Origin: Cryobacterium sp. PH29-G1
GTDB taxonomy: Bacteria; Actinomycetota; Actinomycetes; Actinomycetales; Microbacteriaceae
Assembly: GCF_030063365.1 (NCBI RefSeq)
Contig: NZ_JASISY010000002.1
Location: 62,001-126,000, forward strand
Length of the DNA stretch: 64,000 bases
Direction of reading: 5' to 3'
Of this stretch, positions 11,022 through 21,222 are shown in pieces (the first letter of the stretch is position 1; every line of letters starts with the position of its first letter). A model generated the notes under the pieces. It did no database searches. It had not been told where the DNA came from and saw only the letters and a program-made list of their open reading frames with translations. The position numbers were made by a program, and so were the translations under genes.

Positions 11022-12023
11022 CTACCGTCCCCACCGTAGTGCCGCTGTTTGCACCGGCGCGTCCCACAGGGTCGTGAGTTCATCATCCAGTTTAAGAACG
11101 GAGATGGACGCCCCCGCCATTTCGAGACTCGTCGTGAAGTTACCCACCAGACTGCGAGTGACCGTGATGCCGTGTTCTTTCAGCACTTCTGCGGCCCGGC
11201 GGAACACGATGTACAGTTCGATCTGCGGTGTGCCGCCCATCCCGTTGACGAGCAGCAGCACCTCATCACCGTTGTCAAAAGGCAAGTCTTCGAGGATGGG
11301 GCCAAGTAGTCGGTCAACGATGGCATCGGCGGGCTCGAGCTTGATCCGCTCGCGTCCCGGCTCACCGTGAATGCCAATTCCAATCTCAATTTCATCGTCG
11401 GCGAGCACAAAGCTCGGTTCCCCCGCATGGGGCACGACACACGGGGTCAGCGCGACGCCCATCGTACGCACGCGCGAATTCACCTTCTCGGCCACAGCAA
11501 CAACGGCATCGAGATCGTCGCCGCGCTCGGCGGCGGCCCCGGCAATCTTTTCGACGAGCACCGTTCCGGCTACGCCGCGGCGGCCGGCCGTATAGAGCGA
11601 GTCCTTCACGGCGACGTCATCGTTGATCACGACAGCCCGCACGTCGATTCCTTCAGCGGATGCCAAATCGGCGGCAGTCTCAAAGTTCAGCACGTCGCCG
11701 GTGTAATTCTTCACGATGTGCAGCACGCCGGCGCCACCATTGACGGCCTGGGTCGCCGCCACGATCGGGTCGGGTGTGGGCGACGTGAAGACAGGTCCGG
11801 GTACCGCAGCATCCAGCATGCCGTAGCCGACGAAACCGCTGTGCAGCGGTTCATGACCGCTGCCACCGCCGCTGACGATTCCCACTTTGCCCTGGACGGG
11901 TGCATCGTGTCGCACAATGAAGATCGGGTCGTGCGACACCCGCACAATATCGGCATGGGCAGCTTCGAAGCCGGCGGCGGCCTCGTTGACGACGTTCTTG
12001 GGATCGTTGATGAGCTTCTTCAT
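11022..12023 (-). CDS. dhaK: Dihydroxyacetone kinase substrate-binding subunit DhaK
   Basis: A 333-residue protein beginning [12 protein letters not shown], the usual DhaK N-terminus. GGGSGHEP is the conserved loop, and the histidine of GIGIHGEPG forms the covalent hemiaminal with dihydroxyacetone. It binds the substrate while DhaL-ATP donates the phosphate, giving dihydroxyacetone phosphate for glycolysis. An alternative ATG two codons upstream (12029) is equally possible. It is first gene of the dha operon and divergent from glpF, so glycerol and dihydroxyacetone use are probably controlled from the shared 268-base gap. Confidence 0.94.
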   Translation of the reverse strand: MKKLINDPKNVVNEAAAGFEAAHADIVRVSHDPIFIVRHDAPVQGKVGIVSGGGSGHEPLHSGFVGYGMLDAAVPGPVFTSPTPDPIVAATQAVNGGAGVLHIVKNYTGDVLNFETAADLASAEGIDVRAVVINDDVAVKDSLYTAGRRGVAGTVLVEKIAGAAAERGDDLDAVVAVAEKVNSRVRTMGVALTPCVVPHAGEPSFVLADDEIEIGIGIHGEPGRERIKLEPADAIVDRLLGPILEDLPFDNGDEVLLLVNGMGGTPQIELYIVFRRAAEVLKEHGITVTRSLVGNFTTSLEMAGASISVLKLDDELTTLWDAPVQTAALRWGR

Positions 12024-12291
12024 GACCATCCATTCACTTGGTGATGCCGGGGTCGTATCGGGGTTCGTCTCGAGATTTCTACCGGGAGGTGGGCCACAGC
12101 GAGTACGGGCAGCATTGCCCACCGAAGCCACGGCCCCACGGTCAACATACGCGCTGTGACCGCGCTGGGTAAATGGCGGGAACGAACTCCACCAGCCTAT
12201 TCCCCCCAATGGCACCCCGCGCTATGTTGTTGCCAACCGCTCACCGCAGAGGGGCCGCTTCGGCATCCCCGGCCTGACCAGAAAGGTTCTC

Positions 12292-13056
12292 GTGGAAAAT
12301 ATCGGAGCTGTATTCATCTCGGAGGTCGTCGGCACCGCCATGCTGGTTCTCCTTGGAACCGGCGTCGTCGCCAACGTCGCTTTAGCAAAGAACAAGGGCG
12401 TCGGCGGTGGGTTCCTCATGGTGACCATCGGCTGGGGTTTCGCAGTGTTCGCGGGTGTTGTGGTCGCCTACCGGTCAGGGGCGCACATCAACCCGGCGGT
12501 CACCCTGGGTCTCGTCGCCAACGGTGCCACTGAATTCGGTATGGGCGTTCCCGTCAATGTCGTCTCGGTGCTCGTCTATATCGGCGGTCAGATGATCGGC
12601 GCCATCCTCGGCGCCGTTGCCTGCTGGCTGGCCTACAAGCAGCACTTCGATGCCGAACCGGACGCGGCCAACAAACTCGGCGTCTTCTCCACCGGACCGG
12701 CCATCCGCTCCTATGGCTGGAACCTTGTCACCGAAATCATCGGTACCTTCGTGCTGGTCTTCGTCGTCATTGCCTTCGGTGGCAACCGGCAGGGCGACAA
12801 CGGGGGGTTGGCGTCGCTCGGAGCACTACCGGTCGCCCTCCTCGTTATTGTCATCGGTACATCGCTCGGCGGCCCGACCGGATACGCGATCAACCCGGCC
12901 CGTGACCTCGGGCCCCGGATCGCGCACTTCATTCTGCCCATCAAGGGTAAGGGCAGCTCGGACTGGGCCTATTCCTGGGTTCCCGTCGTCGGCCCCATCA
13001 TTGGCGGACTGCTTGCCGGTTGGTCCGCACTGATTCTGCTTCCCCTACTCACCTGA
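12292..13056 (+). CDS. glpF: Glycerol uptake facilitator (MIP family)
   Basis: A 254-residue aquaporin-fold protein with six membrane helices and two NPA half-helices: HINPAVT and YAINPARDLGPR. The Asp after the second NPA (NPARD) is the mark of glycerol facilitators as opposed to water channels. It lets glycerol and other small polyols enter by diffusion. The start is GTG at 12292 with AAAGG upstream. glpK follows after 92 bases, and a perfect palindrome lies between the two. Confidence 0.93.
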   Translation: MENIGAVFISEVVGTAMLVLLGTGVVANVALAKNKGVGGGFLMVTIGWGFAVFAGVVVAYRSGAHINPAVTLGLVANGATEFGMGVPVNVVSVLVYIGGQMIGAILGAVACWLAYKQHFDAEPDAANKLGVFSTGPAIRSYGWNLVTEIIGTFVLVFVVIAFGGNRQGDNGGLASLGALPVALLVIVIGTSLGGPTGYAINPARDLGPRIAHFILPIKGKGSSDWAYSWVPVVGPIIGGLLAGWSALILLPLLT

Positions 13057-13064
13057 CCTGATTG

Positions 13065-13096
13065 AACGGGCCGGTTCGACGTCGAACCGGCCCGTT
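13065..13096. terminator. Perfect 32-bp palindrome between glpF and glpK
   Basis: Two 16-base arms (AACGGGCCGGTTCGAC and its exact complement) meet with no spacer, 8 bases after the glpF stop. There is no T-run, so it is either a partial terminator or mRNA-stabilising hairpin that sets the glpF:glpK ratio, or a protein-binding palindrome. Confidence 0.6.
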
Positions 13097-13148
13097 GTCG
13101 CGTGACGACACCGGAACCGTCAACCATCTACTCAGAGGACATCTACCA

Positions 13149-14663
13149 ATGACTGACTACATTCTCGCCATTGACCAGGGCACCACGAGTTCCCGGGCCA
13201 TCATCTTCGACAAGGCCGGATCGATCGTGTCTACCGGGCAACTGGAACACGAACAAATATTTCCTCAGGCTGGCTGGGTCGAGCACGATCCCAAAGAAAT
13301 CTGGGACAACACCCGCGAAGTGATCGGGCAGGCGCTGTCCAAGGCCAACCTCACGCGTCACTCCATAGCGGCAATCGGCATCACCAATCAGCGTGAAACG
13401 GCCGTGGTATGGGACAAGACGACCGGTGTTCCCGTCTACAACGCGATCGTTTGGCAGGATACCCGCACTCAGCCCATCGTGGACCGCCTCGCCGCTGACG
13501 GCGGTGTTGAACGGTTCAAAAAGACGGTCGGGTTGCCCCTCGCCACCTATTTCTCCGGCACGAAAATCGTCTGGATCCTCGAAAACGTCGAGGGAGCACG
13601 GGCCAAGGCCGATGCCGGGGACCTGCTCTTCGGCACAACTGATTCCTGGGTGCTGTGGAACCTGACCGGCGGAGTGGACGGCGGTGTGCACGCGACGGAC
13701 GTGACCAACGCGAGCCGCACCCTGTTTATGGATCTGGAAACCTTGCAGTGGGACGAGGAGATTCTGGCCATCTTCGACGTGCCCAAGTCGATGCTGCCTG
13801 CCATCCGCTCATCGTCGGAGGTGTACGGTACGGCGCACAGCTCAAGCCTGCTGCGTGAGGTTCCCGTTGCAGGTATCCTCGGCGACCAGCAGGCCGCGAC
13901 GTTCGGTCAGGCCGCGTTCGACCAGGGCGAAGCCAAGAACACCTACGGCACCGGCAACTTCCTCATTTTCAACACCGGCACGGAGATCGTGCACTCCAAG
14001 AACGGGCTGCTCACCACCCTCGGCTACAAGCTCGGCGATGATGCCCCGCACTATGCCTTGGAAGGATCCATCGCGGTGACCGGATCGCTCGTGCAGTGGA
14101 TGCGTGACAATCTCGGCATGATCAGTTCGGCGGCCGAAATTGAGACCCTGGCGAAAACGGTTGATGACAACGGCGGTGCCTATTTTGTACCGGCATTTTC
14201 GGGCTTGTTCGCGCCATACTGGCGTTCCGACGCTCGCGGCGCACTGGTGGGACTCACTCGATTCGTGAACAAGGGCCACATCGCTCGTGCGGCTCTCGAA
14301 GCGACGGCATTTCAGACCCGAGAGGTCATCGACGCGGTCAATGCCGACTCGGGTGTTCCCCTCACCGAGATCAAGGTTGACGGCGGCATGATCGCCAATA
14401 ACCTACTCATGCAATTTCAGGCCGATATTCTCGGCGTTCCCGTCGTTCGCCCGGTTGTGGCGGAGACGACGGCACTGGGCGCCGCTTATGCCGCCGGCCT
14501 CGCAGTCGGATTCTGGAGTGGACTGGATGAACTGCGCACCAATTGGCAGGAAGACAGTCGCTGGACGCCGAACATGGACGAAGACGAGCGCAATCGCCAA
14601 CTGCGAAACTGGAAGAAGGCCGTTACGAAGACCTTCGGTTGGGTCGACGACGACGTGCGTTAG
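13149..14663 (+). CDS. glpK: Glycerol kinase
   Basis: A 504-residue FGGY-family kinase. It begins [15 protein letters not shown] (phosphate-binding loop), has GITNQRET and the substrate loop WQDTRT, and ends with the adenosine-binding stretch [18 protein letters not shown]. It phosphorylates glycerol to sn-glycerol 3-phosphate in the cytoplasm. The start at 13149 is supported by the family N-terminus and by agagga upstream; the longer in-frame ORF would start inside the hairpin region. Its stop overlaps the convergent trpD stop by 4 bases. Confidence 0.96.
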   Translation: MTDYILAIDQGTTSSRAIIFDKAGSIVSTGQLEHEQIFPQAGWVEHDPKEIWDNTREVIGQALSKANLTRHSIAAIGITNQRETAVVWDKTTGVPVYNAIVWQDTRTQPIVDRLAADGGVERFKKTVGLPLATYFSGTKIVWILENVEGARAKADAGDLLFGTTDSWVLWNLTGGVDGGVHATDVTNASRTLFMDLETLQWDEEILAIFDVPKSMLPAIRSSSEVYGTAHSSSLLREVPVAGILGDQQAATFGQAAFDQGEAKNTYGTGNFLIFNTGTEIVHSKNGLLTTLGYKLGDDAPHYALEGSIAVTGSLVQWMRDNLGMISSAAEIETLAKTVDDNGGAYFVPAFSGLFAPYWRSDARGALVGLTRFVNKGHIARAALEATAFQTREVIDAVNADSGVPLTEIKVDGGMIANNLLMQFQADILGVPVVRPVVAETTALGAAYAAGLAVGFWSGLDELRTNWQEDSRWTPNMDEDERNRQLRNWKKAVTKTFGWVDDDVR

Positions 14664-15742
14664 CGGCCACCTACACTGCGGTCCGCTGGTGAGAGCTGGG
14701 TCGCTGCAATCCACGCTGACAGCTTGGCCGTGGCCGCGCCGGAATCGATGGCTTCGGCGGCCACGGCCAATTTGTTGCGAAAACGATCAAGAATGGCAAC
14801 CTGAACCTGGGAGGCGTCCTGGGCGAGATCGAACGCAACGAGTCCAGCGGCGGCGTTGAGCAGGACGATATCGCGGATCGGCCCGGGCTCGCCCGAGAGG
14901 ACGGATTGTACGACGTGCGCGTTGTGCTCGGGCGAACCGCCGATGAGATCGCTGATCTGCGCACGCTGAATGCCGAGATCGCGCGGGTCGATGTCGTGTT
15001 CGGTTACGAGTCCGCGCGAGACTTCCCACACGTGGCTATGACCGGTGGTCGTCATTTCGTCGAGTCCATCGTCACCCCGGAATACCAGGGCGGTCGCGCC
15101 ACGCGTTTGAAACACGCCAACGAAGAGCGGTACGCGATCGAGGCTCGCGACACCGACGGCGGATGCCTCGGGCCTCGCCGGGTTGCACAGCGGGCCTAAG
15201 TAATTGAATACGGTCGGTATGCCAAGTTCTTTGCGAGTGAGCGCTGCGTGCCGAAATCCGGGGTGAAAGGCCGCTGCGAAGGCAAAGGTGATTCCTGTCT
15301 CCGTGAAGACTTCGGCGACCCGCGCTGCGTCGTGCGAGAGATCAATGCCCAATGCACCCAAAACGTCCGATGACCCGGAGGCTGAGCTCGCGGCCCGGTT
15401 GCCGTGCTTGACGATGGGCACGCCGGCCGCAGCGCACACGATTGACGCCATTGTAGAAATATTCACGGTGCCGAACTGGTCTCCACCGGTGCCGACGATA
15501 TCCAGGGCCATGGGGTCAACGGGCAGTGCAATTGCCTGATCGAGGATTGCATCGCGGAATCCAACAATTTCGTCAACGGTCTCACCCTTGGCGCGAAGTG
15601 CCACCAGGAAAGCGCCCAGTTGAGACGGAGTGGCCTCCCCGAGCATGATTCGTTCCATGCTCCAGGCGGCATCCGCCACGCTCAGGTCCCGTCCGTCGAG
15701 AAGGGAATTTAATATGTTCGGCCAAGACTGCGATTCAAGCAT
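14660..15742 (-). CDS. trpD: Anthranilate phosphoribosyltransferase
   Basis: A 360-residue enzyme that joins anthranilate and PRPP in the second step of tryptophan synthesis. The PRPP loop is [15 protein letters not shown] (about 85-99), followed by [15 protein letters not shown], then HPGFRHAA and the [12 protein letters not shown] region that binds anthranilate. No other trp gene is nearby. Its position head-to-head with ctaE is an isolated placement. Start at 15742. Confidence 0.95.
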   Translation of the reverse strand: MLESQSWPNILNSLLDGRDLSVADAAWSMERIMLGEATPSQLGAFLVALRAKGETVDEIVGFRDAILDQAIALPVDPMALDIVGTGGDQFGTVNISTMASIVCAAAGVPIVKHGNRAASSASGSSDVLGALGIDLSHDAARVAEVFTETGITFAFAAAFHPGFRHAALTRKELGIPTVFNYLGPLCNPARPEASAVGVASLDRVPLFVGVFQTRGATALVFRGDDGLDEMTTTGHSHVWEVSRGLVTEHDIDPRDLGIQRAQISDLIGGSPEHNAHVVQSVLSGEPGPIRDIVLLNAAAGLVAFDLAQDASQVQVAILDRFRNKLAVAAEAIDSGAATAKLSAWIAATQLSPADRSVGGR

Positions 15743-15873
15743 GATTCCGATCTTAGAAGAACAGGCCCAACTCCCCCGAATTCACGCCCTTCGCACGCCG
15801 AAATAGTCCACCAAAACGGGGTGAAAACTCGCACTCGCACGCCTGAATGAGAAAAACCTGTGGGAATATCGGC

Positions 15874-15885
15874 CATAATGGAGGG
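15874..15885 (+). promoter_or_regulatory. Candidate -10 box and start point of the ctaE-qcrCAB operon
   Basis: CATAAT at 15874-15879 lies 6 bases before the GTG start of ctaE, so the transcript would start at the start codon (leaderless). No convincing Shine-Dalgarno is available at proper spacing. Confidence 0.55.
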
Positions 15886-16515
15886 GTGACCAGCACCTCA
15901 ATTACTCAGACGGCGAGTGCGCCCGTCGTGAACCGGCCCAACAGCGTGGCTGTGGGCACCATTGTGTGGTTGGGCAGCGAGGTGATGTTTTTCGCGGGGC
16001 TCTTCGCAATCTACTTCACGCTCCGTTCAACCTCCCCCGAGCTCTGGCTTTTCGAGGCCGATAAGCACAACTTCACCTTCGCGTTGATCAATACGCTCAT
16101 CCTGGTGTCGTCCTCGGTGACCTGCCAGTTCGGAGTGTTTGCCGCCGAACGGCTGCAGGCGCGCTCGACCGGCTGGAAGCCGAGTGAGTGGGGAATGGTC
16201 GAGTGGTTCTTCCTCACGTACGCGCTCGGCGCTATCTTCGTTACCGGTCAGGTGTTTGAATACGCCACCTTGGTATCGGAGGGAATCTCGCTCTCGTCGA
16301 ATGCTTATGGGTCTGCCTTCTACATCACGACCGGCTTCCACGGCATCCACGTGACCGCCGGCTTGCTCGCCTTTCTCCTCGTTATTGGTCGCGGCTTCGC
16401 GGTTAAGAACTTCGGCCACAAGGAAGCCACCAGCGCCATCGTGGTTTCTTACTACTGGCACTTCGTCGACGTCGTCTGGATCGGGCTCTTCCTGGTCATC
16501 TACGTTCTTAAATAG
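15886..16515 (+). CDS. ctaE: Cytochrome c oxidase subunit III (aa3 type)
   Basis: A 209-residue membrane protein with five to six helices, of the heme-copper oxidase subunit III family: [21 protein letters not shown] and [10 protein letters not shown] are typical strings. It stabilises subunit I in the aa3 oxidase of the plasma membrane. The GTG at 15886 is preferred over the upstream in-frame ATG at 15847 because it fits the family length and lies 6 bases after a good -10 box. It leads the operon ctaE-qcrC-qcrA-qcrB, as in other actinobacteria. Confidence 0.93.
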   Translation: MTSTSITQTASAPVVNRPNSVAVGTIVWLGSEVMFFAGLFAIYFTLRSTSPELWLFEADKHNFTFALINTLILVSSSVTCQFGVFAAERLQARSTGWKPSEWGMVEWFFLTYALGAIFVTGQVFEYATLVSEGISLSSNAYGSAFYITTGFHGIHVTAGLLAFLLVIGRGFAVKNFGHKEATSAIVVSYYWHFVDVVWIGLFLVIYVLK

Positions 16516-16538
16516 AAACAGGAACGGACTACTTCAGC

Positions 16539-17351
16539 ATGACCACGATCAAATCTCCTCGCGCACGCCGGACACGTAAAACCGGACGGCGCCATCCGCT
16601 CGCCAGCGTTGCTCTCATCGCCATCGGGCTGCTCTTCACCGGTGGCGCCTATGTGGCCTTCAGCTCGAGTACCGCTGTTGCCACCACGGATGCCTCGTCA
16701 CAGCAGACCATTGCCGAGGGCGAAAAGCTCTTCGCTGCCAACTGCGCCACCTGCCACGGCCTGAGCGCCCAGGGTTCGTCAGAAGGACCCAGCCTGATCG
16801 GCGTGGGCGCCGCCTCGGTCGACTTTCAGGTCGGAACCGGCCGGATGCCGATGCAGATGCAGGGTCCGCAGGCTCAAAAGAAGCCCGTGCAGTTCACGAC
16901 CGAGCAGACCGCCGCTCTGGCCGCTTACGTCGCCTCGCTCGCTCCTGGCCCCGCCGTTCCGGCCGCTGAACTGCTCGACGCCGCCGGCAACGCTGCGACC
17001 GGTGCCGAACTGTTCCGCATCAACTGCGCCATGTGCCACAACGTGGCCGGCGCCGGTGGCGCGCTCACGGAGGGTAAGTTCGCCCCCGCGATCGAGAACG
17101 TTTCCGCCCAGCACATCTACGAGGCCATGATCACCGGCCCGCAGAACATGCCGGTCTTCAACGACATGAACATCACCCCCGAAGACAAGCGCGACATCAT
17201 CACCTACCTCAAGTACGTCGAGGACAACCCGTCTCCGGGCGGATTGGCACTCGGTTCCTTGGGGCCGGTAGCTGAAGGCCTCTTCATCTGGATCTTCGGA
17301 CTGGGCGCAATCGTGGCCCTCACCGTGTGGATCACCGCAAAATCAAACTAA
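16539..17351 (+). CDS. qcrC: Diheme cytochrome c subunit of the bc1 complex
   Basis: A 270-residue membrane-anchored protein. An N-terminal hydrophobic segment (about 20-41) is followed by two c-type heme sites, CATCH (Cys69-His73) and CAMCH (Cys163-His167), with Met ligands in the intervening and following parts, and a C-terminal membrane helix (about 243-266). In actinobacteria this diheme subunit replaces soluble cytochrome c and passes electrons from the Rieske protein directly to CtaC. It lies 23 bases after ctaE. Confidence 0.94.
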   Translation: MTTIKSPRARRTRKTGRRHPLASVALIAIGLLFTGGAYVAFSSSTAVATTDASSQQTIAEGEKLFAANCATCHGLSAQGSSEGPSLIGVGAASVDFQVGTGRMPMQMQGPQAQKKPVQFTTEQTAALAAYVASLAPGPAVPAAELLDAAGNAATGAELFRINCAMCHNVAGAGGALTEGKFAPAIENVSAQHIYEAMITGPQNMPVFNDMNITPEDKRDIITYLKYVEDNPSPGGLALGSLGPVAEGLFIWIFGLGAIVALTVWITAKSN

Positions 17352-17372
17352 GCACCAAAATTCGGGTGTGAC

Positions 17373-17400
17373 GCGCCGTTCAGTTCCGATTGAACGGCGC
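17373..17400. terminator. Hairpin between qcrC and qcrA
   Basis: GCGCCGTTCA, an 8-base loop, then TGAACGGCGC form a perfect 10-bp stem, extendable with mismatches. There is no T-run. Inside a co-directional operon it may protect or process the mRNA so that qcrA/qcrB levels differ from ctaE/qcrC. Confidence 0.5.
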
Positions 17401-17445
17401 CTCACATCCCGCGCAGAGTATTTACACAGCCCACGAAGGAGAACA

Positions 17446-18522
17446 ATGGCCAAGGACGATAACGGCGCGGAGGACGTAACCGCCGCCGCCGACTCGCCTG
17501 GCGCGCAGCTCGCGACATCCGCCGCAAGCACAGCCGTCGTTACACCGGACGCCCTGGTCAACCCAGGATTCCCGCCGCACCGTCCGCGCATCACTGACCT
17601 TGACCACAAGGAAGAGCGCAAGGCTGAGCGCACCGTGTACACGTTGTTCTACGTGTCCATCGTTGGCAGTGTCTTCGCAATCGCCGCGTACATGGCTTTT
17701 CCGATCGTTGCCGAAGACCCGGGCTCCGTTCGCCTGAACAACCTGTTTATCGGGATCGGACTCAGCCTCGCGTTGCTCGCCATCGGTATCGGAGCCGTGC
17801 ACTGGGGCAAGGCCCTCATGAGCGATCATGAAGGTGTCGACGAACGTCACCCGGTGCGCGGGACCGAACCCGTGCGTGCGCGTGCGGTTGAGATCTTTCA
17901 GCAGGCCAATGAGGAATCTGGCTTCGGTCGCCGGACGCTCATTCGCAACAGCCTGATCGGCGCCCTGGTCGTCTTCCCCCTCCCGGCAGTTGTCCTCTTC
18001 CGTGGCCTCGGCCCGATGGATCAGGACCCGGTCGCACTCCTCGGCGAGACCATGTGGAAAAAGGGCGTTCGCCTCACCATGGACCCGAGCGGGACCCCGA
18101 TCAAGGCATCGGATGTCACGCTCGGTTCCTCCTTCCATGTCATTCCCGAGGGCCTGTCCGAGATGGAACACGGTCGGCTGGAAGAAAAAGCGAAAGCGGC
18201 AGTTCTGCTCATTCGTATGGATCCCGCTGACCTCGTCGAAGAGGAGGACCGCAAGTCGTGGTCGTACGACGGAATCGTGGCCTATTCCAAAATTTGCACC
18301 CACGTCGGGTGCCCGGTCGCTCTCTACGAGCAGCACACGCACCATCTTCTTTGCCCGTGCCACCAGTCGCAGTTCGATGTTGAGAATCACTGCAAGGTCA
18401 TCTTCGGACCGGCCAAACGGGCACTACCCCAGCTCCCGATCGCCGTGGATGCTGAGGGCTACCTGATCGCGCAGAGCGATTTCACTGAACCCGTCGGCCC
18501 GAGTTTCTGGGAGCGAGCATGA
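17446..18522 (+). CDS. qcrA: Rieske iron-sulfur subunit of the bc1 complex
   Basis: A 358-residue protein with three membrane helices in the N-terminal half (actinobacterial type) and a C-terminal Rieske domain. The 2Fe-2S ligands are in CTHVGCP and CPCHQS (about residues 284-310). It takes electrons from menaquinol to the diheme subunit QcrC. The start at 17446 has a strong site (GAAGGAG, 5 bases away); the longer frame would start inside the upstream hairpin. It overlaps qcrB by 4 bases (ATGA). Confidence 0.95.
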   Translation: MAKDDNGAEDVTAAADSPGAQLATSAASTAVVTPDALVNPGFPPHRPRITDLDHKEERKAERTVYTLFYVSIVGSVFAIAAYMAFPIVAEDPGSVRLNNLFIGIGLSLALLAIGIGAVHWGKALMSDHEGVDERHPVRGTEPVRARAVEIFQQANEESGFGRRTLIRNSLIGALVVFPLPAVVLFRGLGPMDQDPVALLGETMWKKGVRLTMDPSGTPIKASDVTLGSSFHVIPEGLSEMEHGRLEEKAKAAVLLIRMDPADLVEEEDRKSWSYDGIVAYSKICTHVGCPVALYEQHTHHLLCPCHQSQFDVENHCKVIFGPAKRALPQLPIAVDAEGYLIAQSDFTEPVGPSFWERA

Positions 18523-20168
18523 CAACGTTAACCACCCGCGAATCCGCTGAGGATCAAGCTGTCGGGGCGAAGAAAACCGGAGGCTTCACAGCCGCCGCGG
18601 CCAACTACATTGACGAACGCACGAGCATCTCGGGCGCCGTCAAGGAACTGGGCCGTAAGATCTTCCCCGACCACTGGTCGTTTCTTCTCGGTGAGGTGGC
18701 GCTGTACAGCTTCGTCATCATTCTGCTGTCGGGCTCATTCCTGACCTTCTTCTTTCAGGCGTCGATGGCCGAGGTCATCTACGACGGCTCTTACGCGCCC
18801 CTCAAGGGCATCCCGATGTCTGCGGCCATGTCCTCGACAATGGACATCTCGTTCGACATTCGCGGTGGCCTGCTCATGCGTCAGGTACACCACTGGGCGG
18901 CCTTGCTCTTCGTGGCGTCCATCGGCCTCCACATGCTGCGCATTTACTTCACGGGTGCATTCCGCAAGCCGCGCGAGCTCAACTGGGTTATCGGCTTCGT
19001 GCTCTTCATCCTGGCCATGGCCGAAGGCTTCACCGGCTACTCCCTCCCCGACGACCTGCTGTCCGGCAACGGACTTCGCATCATCGATGGTCTGATCAAG
19101 GGCATCCCCGTCGCTGGTACCTGGGTTTCCTTCCTCCTCTTCGGTGGAGAATTCCCCGGTACCGACATCGTCGGACGGTTGTACTCACTGCACATCCTGT
19201 TGCTGCCGGCTATCATCGTTGCGTTGATTGCCATGCACCTGCTGTTCGTGGTCGTGCACAAGCACACTCAGTACCCGGCCGCCGGGCACACCAACCAAAA
19301 CGTTGTCGGTTACCCGGTTCTTCCGGTCTACGCCGCCAAGGCCGGTGGGTTCTTCTTCATCGTCTTCGGTGTTGTCATGCTCATCGCCTCGTTCTTCACG
19401 ATCAACCCGATCTGGAATTACGGCCCGTACGACCCCTCACCGGTGTCTGCCGGAACCCAGCCCGACTGGTACATCGGTTTCGCCGACGGTGCGATGCGTC
19501 TGATACCGACCGGGTGGGAATTCGTCTGGTTGAATCACACCTACTCGCTCAATATCTTCCTGGTGCTGGTTGTGGTCGGACTGTTTATCGTTACCGTCAT
19601 GATCTATCCGTTCATCGAAGGATGGATCACCGGCGACAAGCGTGAGCACCACGTGCTTGACCGCCCGCGCAACGCACCGACCCGCACCGCAATTGGCGCT
19701 GCCGGTGTCACGTTCTACGCCTCCCTGTGGGCAGCGGCATCGTCGGACATCATGGCGACGCACTTTCACCTCACCATGGAGGGGGTCATCCACACCCTGC
19801 AGGCGACCACGTTGCTCGGCCCGTTCGTTGCGTTCTTCATCGCCAAGCGCGTGTGCCTGGCGCTGCAGAAGAAGGACCGCGAGATCGTGCTGCACGGTTA
19901 TGAGTCTGGCCGAATCGTGCGCCTCCCCGGTGGCGAATTCGTCGAGGTCCACCAGCCCGTTGACGAGTACGAGCGTTGGAAACTGGTCAGCTACAGCGAC
20001 TTCAAGCCGCTCATGCTGCGTCCCAACGCCCAGGGCAAGATTGGTGCGAGCGAGAAGATTCGTGCCGGTCTGTCTCGCTGGTTCTTCGAAGACCGGATCA
20101 CACCGGTTACGCAGACCGAACTGAACCACGCTCATGGCGATCACCCCGCGGAGATCACCGACAAATAG
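18519..20168 (+). CDS. qcrB: Cytochrome b subunit of the bc1 complex
   Basis: A 549-residue membrane protein of the cytochrome b family, with heme-binding histidines in RQVHHWAALLF and ALIAMHLLFVVVHKHTQ and the quinol-site string PIWNYGPYDPS, which takes the place of the classical PEWY region. The long C-terminal soluble extension (about 120 residues) is an actinobacterial feature. It oxidises menaquinol at the membrane. It is the last gene of ctaE-qcrCAB; rlmA follows after 25 bases and may be co-transcribed. Confidence 0.95.
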   Translation: MTTLTTRESAEDQAVGAKKTGGFTAAAANYIDERTSISGAVKELGRKIFPDHWSFLLGEVALYSFVIILLSGSFLTFFFQASMAEVIYDGSYAPLKGIPMSAAMSSTMDISFDIRGGLLMRQVHHWAALLFVASIGLHMLRIYFTGAFRKPRELNWVIGFVLFILAMAEGFTGYSLPDDLLSGNGLRIIDGLIKGIPVAGTWVSFLLFGGEFPGTDIVGRLYSLHILLLPAIIVALIAMHLLFVVVHKHTQYPAAGHTNQNVVGYPVLPVYAAKAGGFFFIVFGVVMLIASFFTINPIWNYGPYDPSPVSAGTQPDWYIGFADGAMRLIPTGWEFVWLNHTYSLNIFLVLVVVGLFIVTVMIYPFIEGWITGDKREHHVLDRPRNAPTRTAIGAAGVTFYASLWAAASSDIMATHFHLTMEGVIHTLQATTLLGPFVAFFIAKRVCLALQKKDREIVLHGYESGRIVRLPGGEFVEVHQPVDEYERWKLVSYSDFKPLMLRPNAQGKIGASEKIRAGLSRWFFEDRITPVTQTELNHAHGDHPAEITDK

Positions 20169-20193
20169 CAGCACCCCAACAGATCGGGCATCG

Positions 20194-21015
20194 ATGTCAC
20201 TCCAGACGTTATCGGAGTGGCTTCGGTGCCCGAACTGTTTTCTCCCCCTCTCCCCCCGCGGTGATCTGCTGCTGGGATGCGATCACGGTCATTCCTTCGA
20301 CGTCAACAAGCGCGGATTCGTCAATCTGCTTACCGGACCGCGCAAGTTTATTGGCGATAGTGCTGCCATGCTCGATGCCCGCGATCGGTTTCTTGATGCC
20401 GGGTGGTACGAGCCCCTGCAGAGCATTATTCGCACCGTTGTTGCCGGTGAATCTCCGCGGCGCATTCTCGACGTCGGCTGCGGTACCGGATATTATCTTG
20501 GCGCAGCGGTGCCTCCAGGAGACGACGTGCGCGCGCTGGGCATGGACCTCTCCCCCAATGCCGTGGGGCGCACCATCCACTCGCACGATCGCGTTGACGG
20601 GCTGGTAGCGGACGTCTGGTCACCGCTCCCCCTCCGCGACGGCGGCGTTGACGTCATCATGAATGTTTTTGCACCACGCAACGCCGCCGAATTTCACCGC
20701 GCCCTTCAGGCAGGCGGGCTCCTCGTGGTCGTGGTGCCGCAGCCGGCGCACCTGCGCGAGCTGCGCGAATTGGGCCTGGCTGTGGAAATGCAGGCCGACA
20801 AGGCGGCCCATTTGACCAACAGTCTCGCTGCCTGGTTTCGGCTGGAGTCACATCATCAGCTCGACCGTTCGGTACTACTCTCCCCGTCTGAGGTAGCGTC
20901 CCTCATCGGGATGGGCCCGTCCTCGCACCATTCAGGCTCCGCACCAGATAGCTCTGTCAGTGCCGATCGTTCCGTTACGGTCGCCTTCGATATCTTCGGG
21001 TTCCGCCGCCGCTGA
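20194..21015 (+). CDS. 23S rRNA (guanine-N1)-methyltransferase, RlmA/TlrB family
   Basis: A 273-residue protein with an N-terminal zinc site (Cys12, Cys15, Cys29, His33 in CPNC...CDHGH), the family words F-D-V-N-K-R-G-F-V-N-L-L after it, and a class I methyltransferase domain with the SAM loop ILDVGCGTGYYLG. RlmA methylates G745 and TlrB (RlmAII) G748 in helix 35 of 23S rRNA; TlrB-type modification gives resistance to tylosin-like macrolides. Which base is modified cannot be told. The start at 20194 is chosen by alignment to the family start, since upstream codons overlap qcrB. Confidence 0.85.
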   Translation: MSLQTLSEWLRCPNCFLPLSPRGDLLLGCDHGHSFDVNKRGFVNLLTGPRKFIGDSAAMLDARDRFLDAGWYEPLQSIIRTVVAGESPRRILDVGCGTGYYLGAAVPPGDDVRALGMDLSPNAVGRTIHSHDRVDGLVADVWSPLPLRDGGVDVIMNVFAPRNAAEFHRALQAGGLLVVVVPQPAHLRELRELGLAVEMQADKAAHLTNSLAAWFRLESHHQLDRSVLLSPSEVASLIGMGPSSHHSGSAPDSSVSADRSVTVAFDIFGFRRR

Positions 21016-21174
21016 CACCCGCGCGCGCGTCCGCAGCCGGAGGCTGTGGCCAAGGCATGCGCTGGGCTGCGCAACGCCCTGGACCGCGGGGCGCCCGAGC
21101 CTGCTGGAGCATTACAGTCACGCGTGGAAACCCGCTGAATCGGCCGGTTCGTCCGTCTTTTGCGGGTTAAAGCA

Positions 21175-21209
21175 CGATACCGACCTGCCCTTGGGGAAGA
21201 TCGGTATCG
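21175..21209 (-). terminator. Hairpin after ctaF
   Basis: CGATACCGA and TCGGTATCG form a perfect 9-bp stem around a 17-base loop, 14 bases beyond the ctaF stop. On the minus strand it is followed by TGCTTTA. It is a probable terminator for the erpA-distal end of the ctaCDF group; the rlmA end faces it from the other side. Confidence 0.5.
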
Positions 21210-21222
21210 ACGGTGTTGGTCG

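Noticed and set aside
20194..21015. Calling the methyltransferase a UbiE/Coq5 quinone enzyme because it follows the bc1 genes
   Set aside because: The N-terminal zinc site (CPNC...CDHGH) and the F-V-N-L-L stretch are RlmA/TlrB marks, absent from UbiE.
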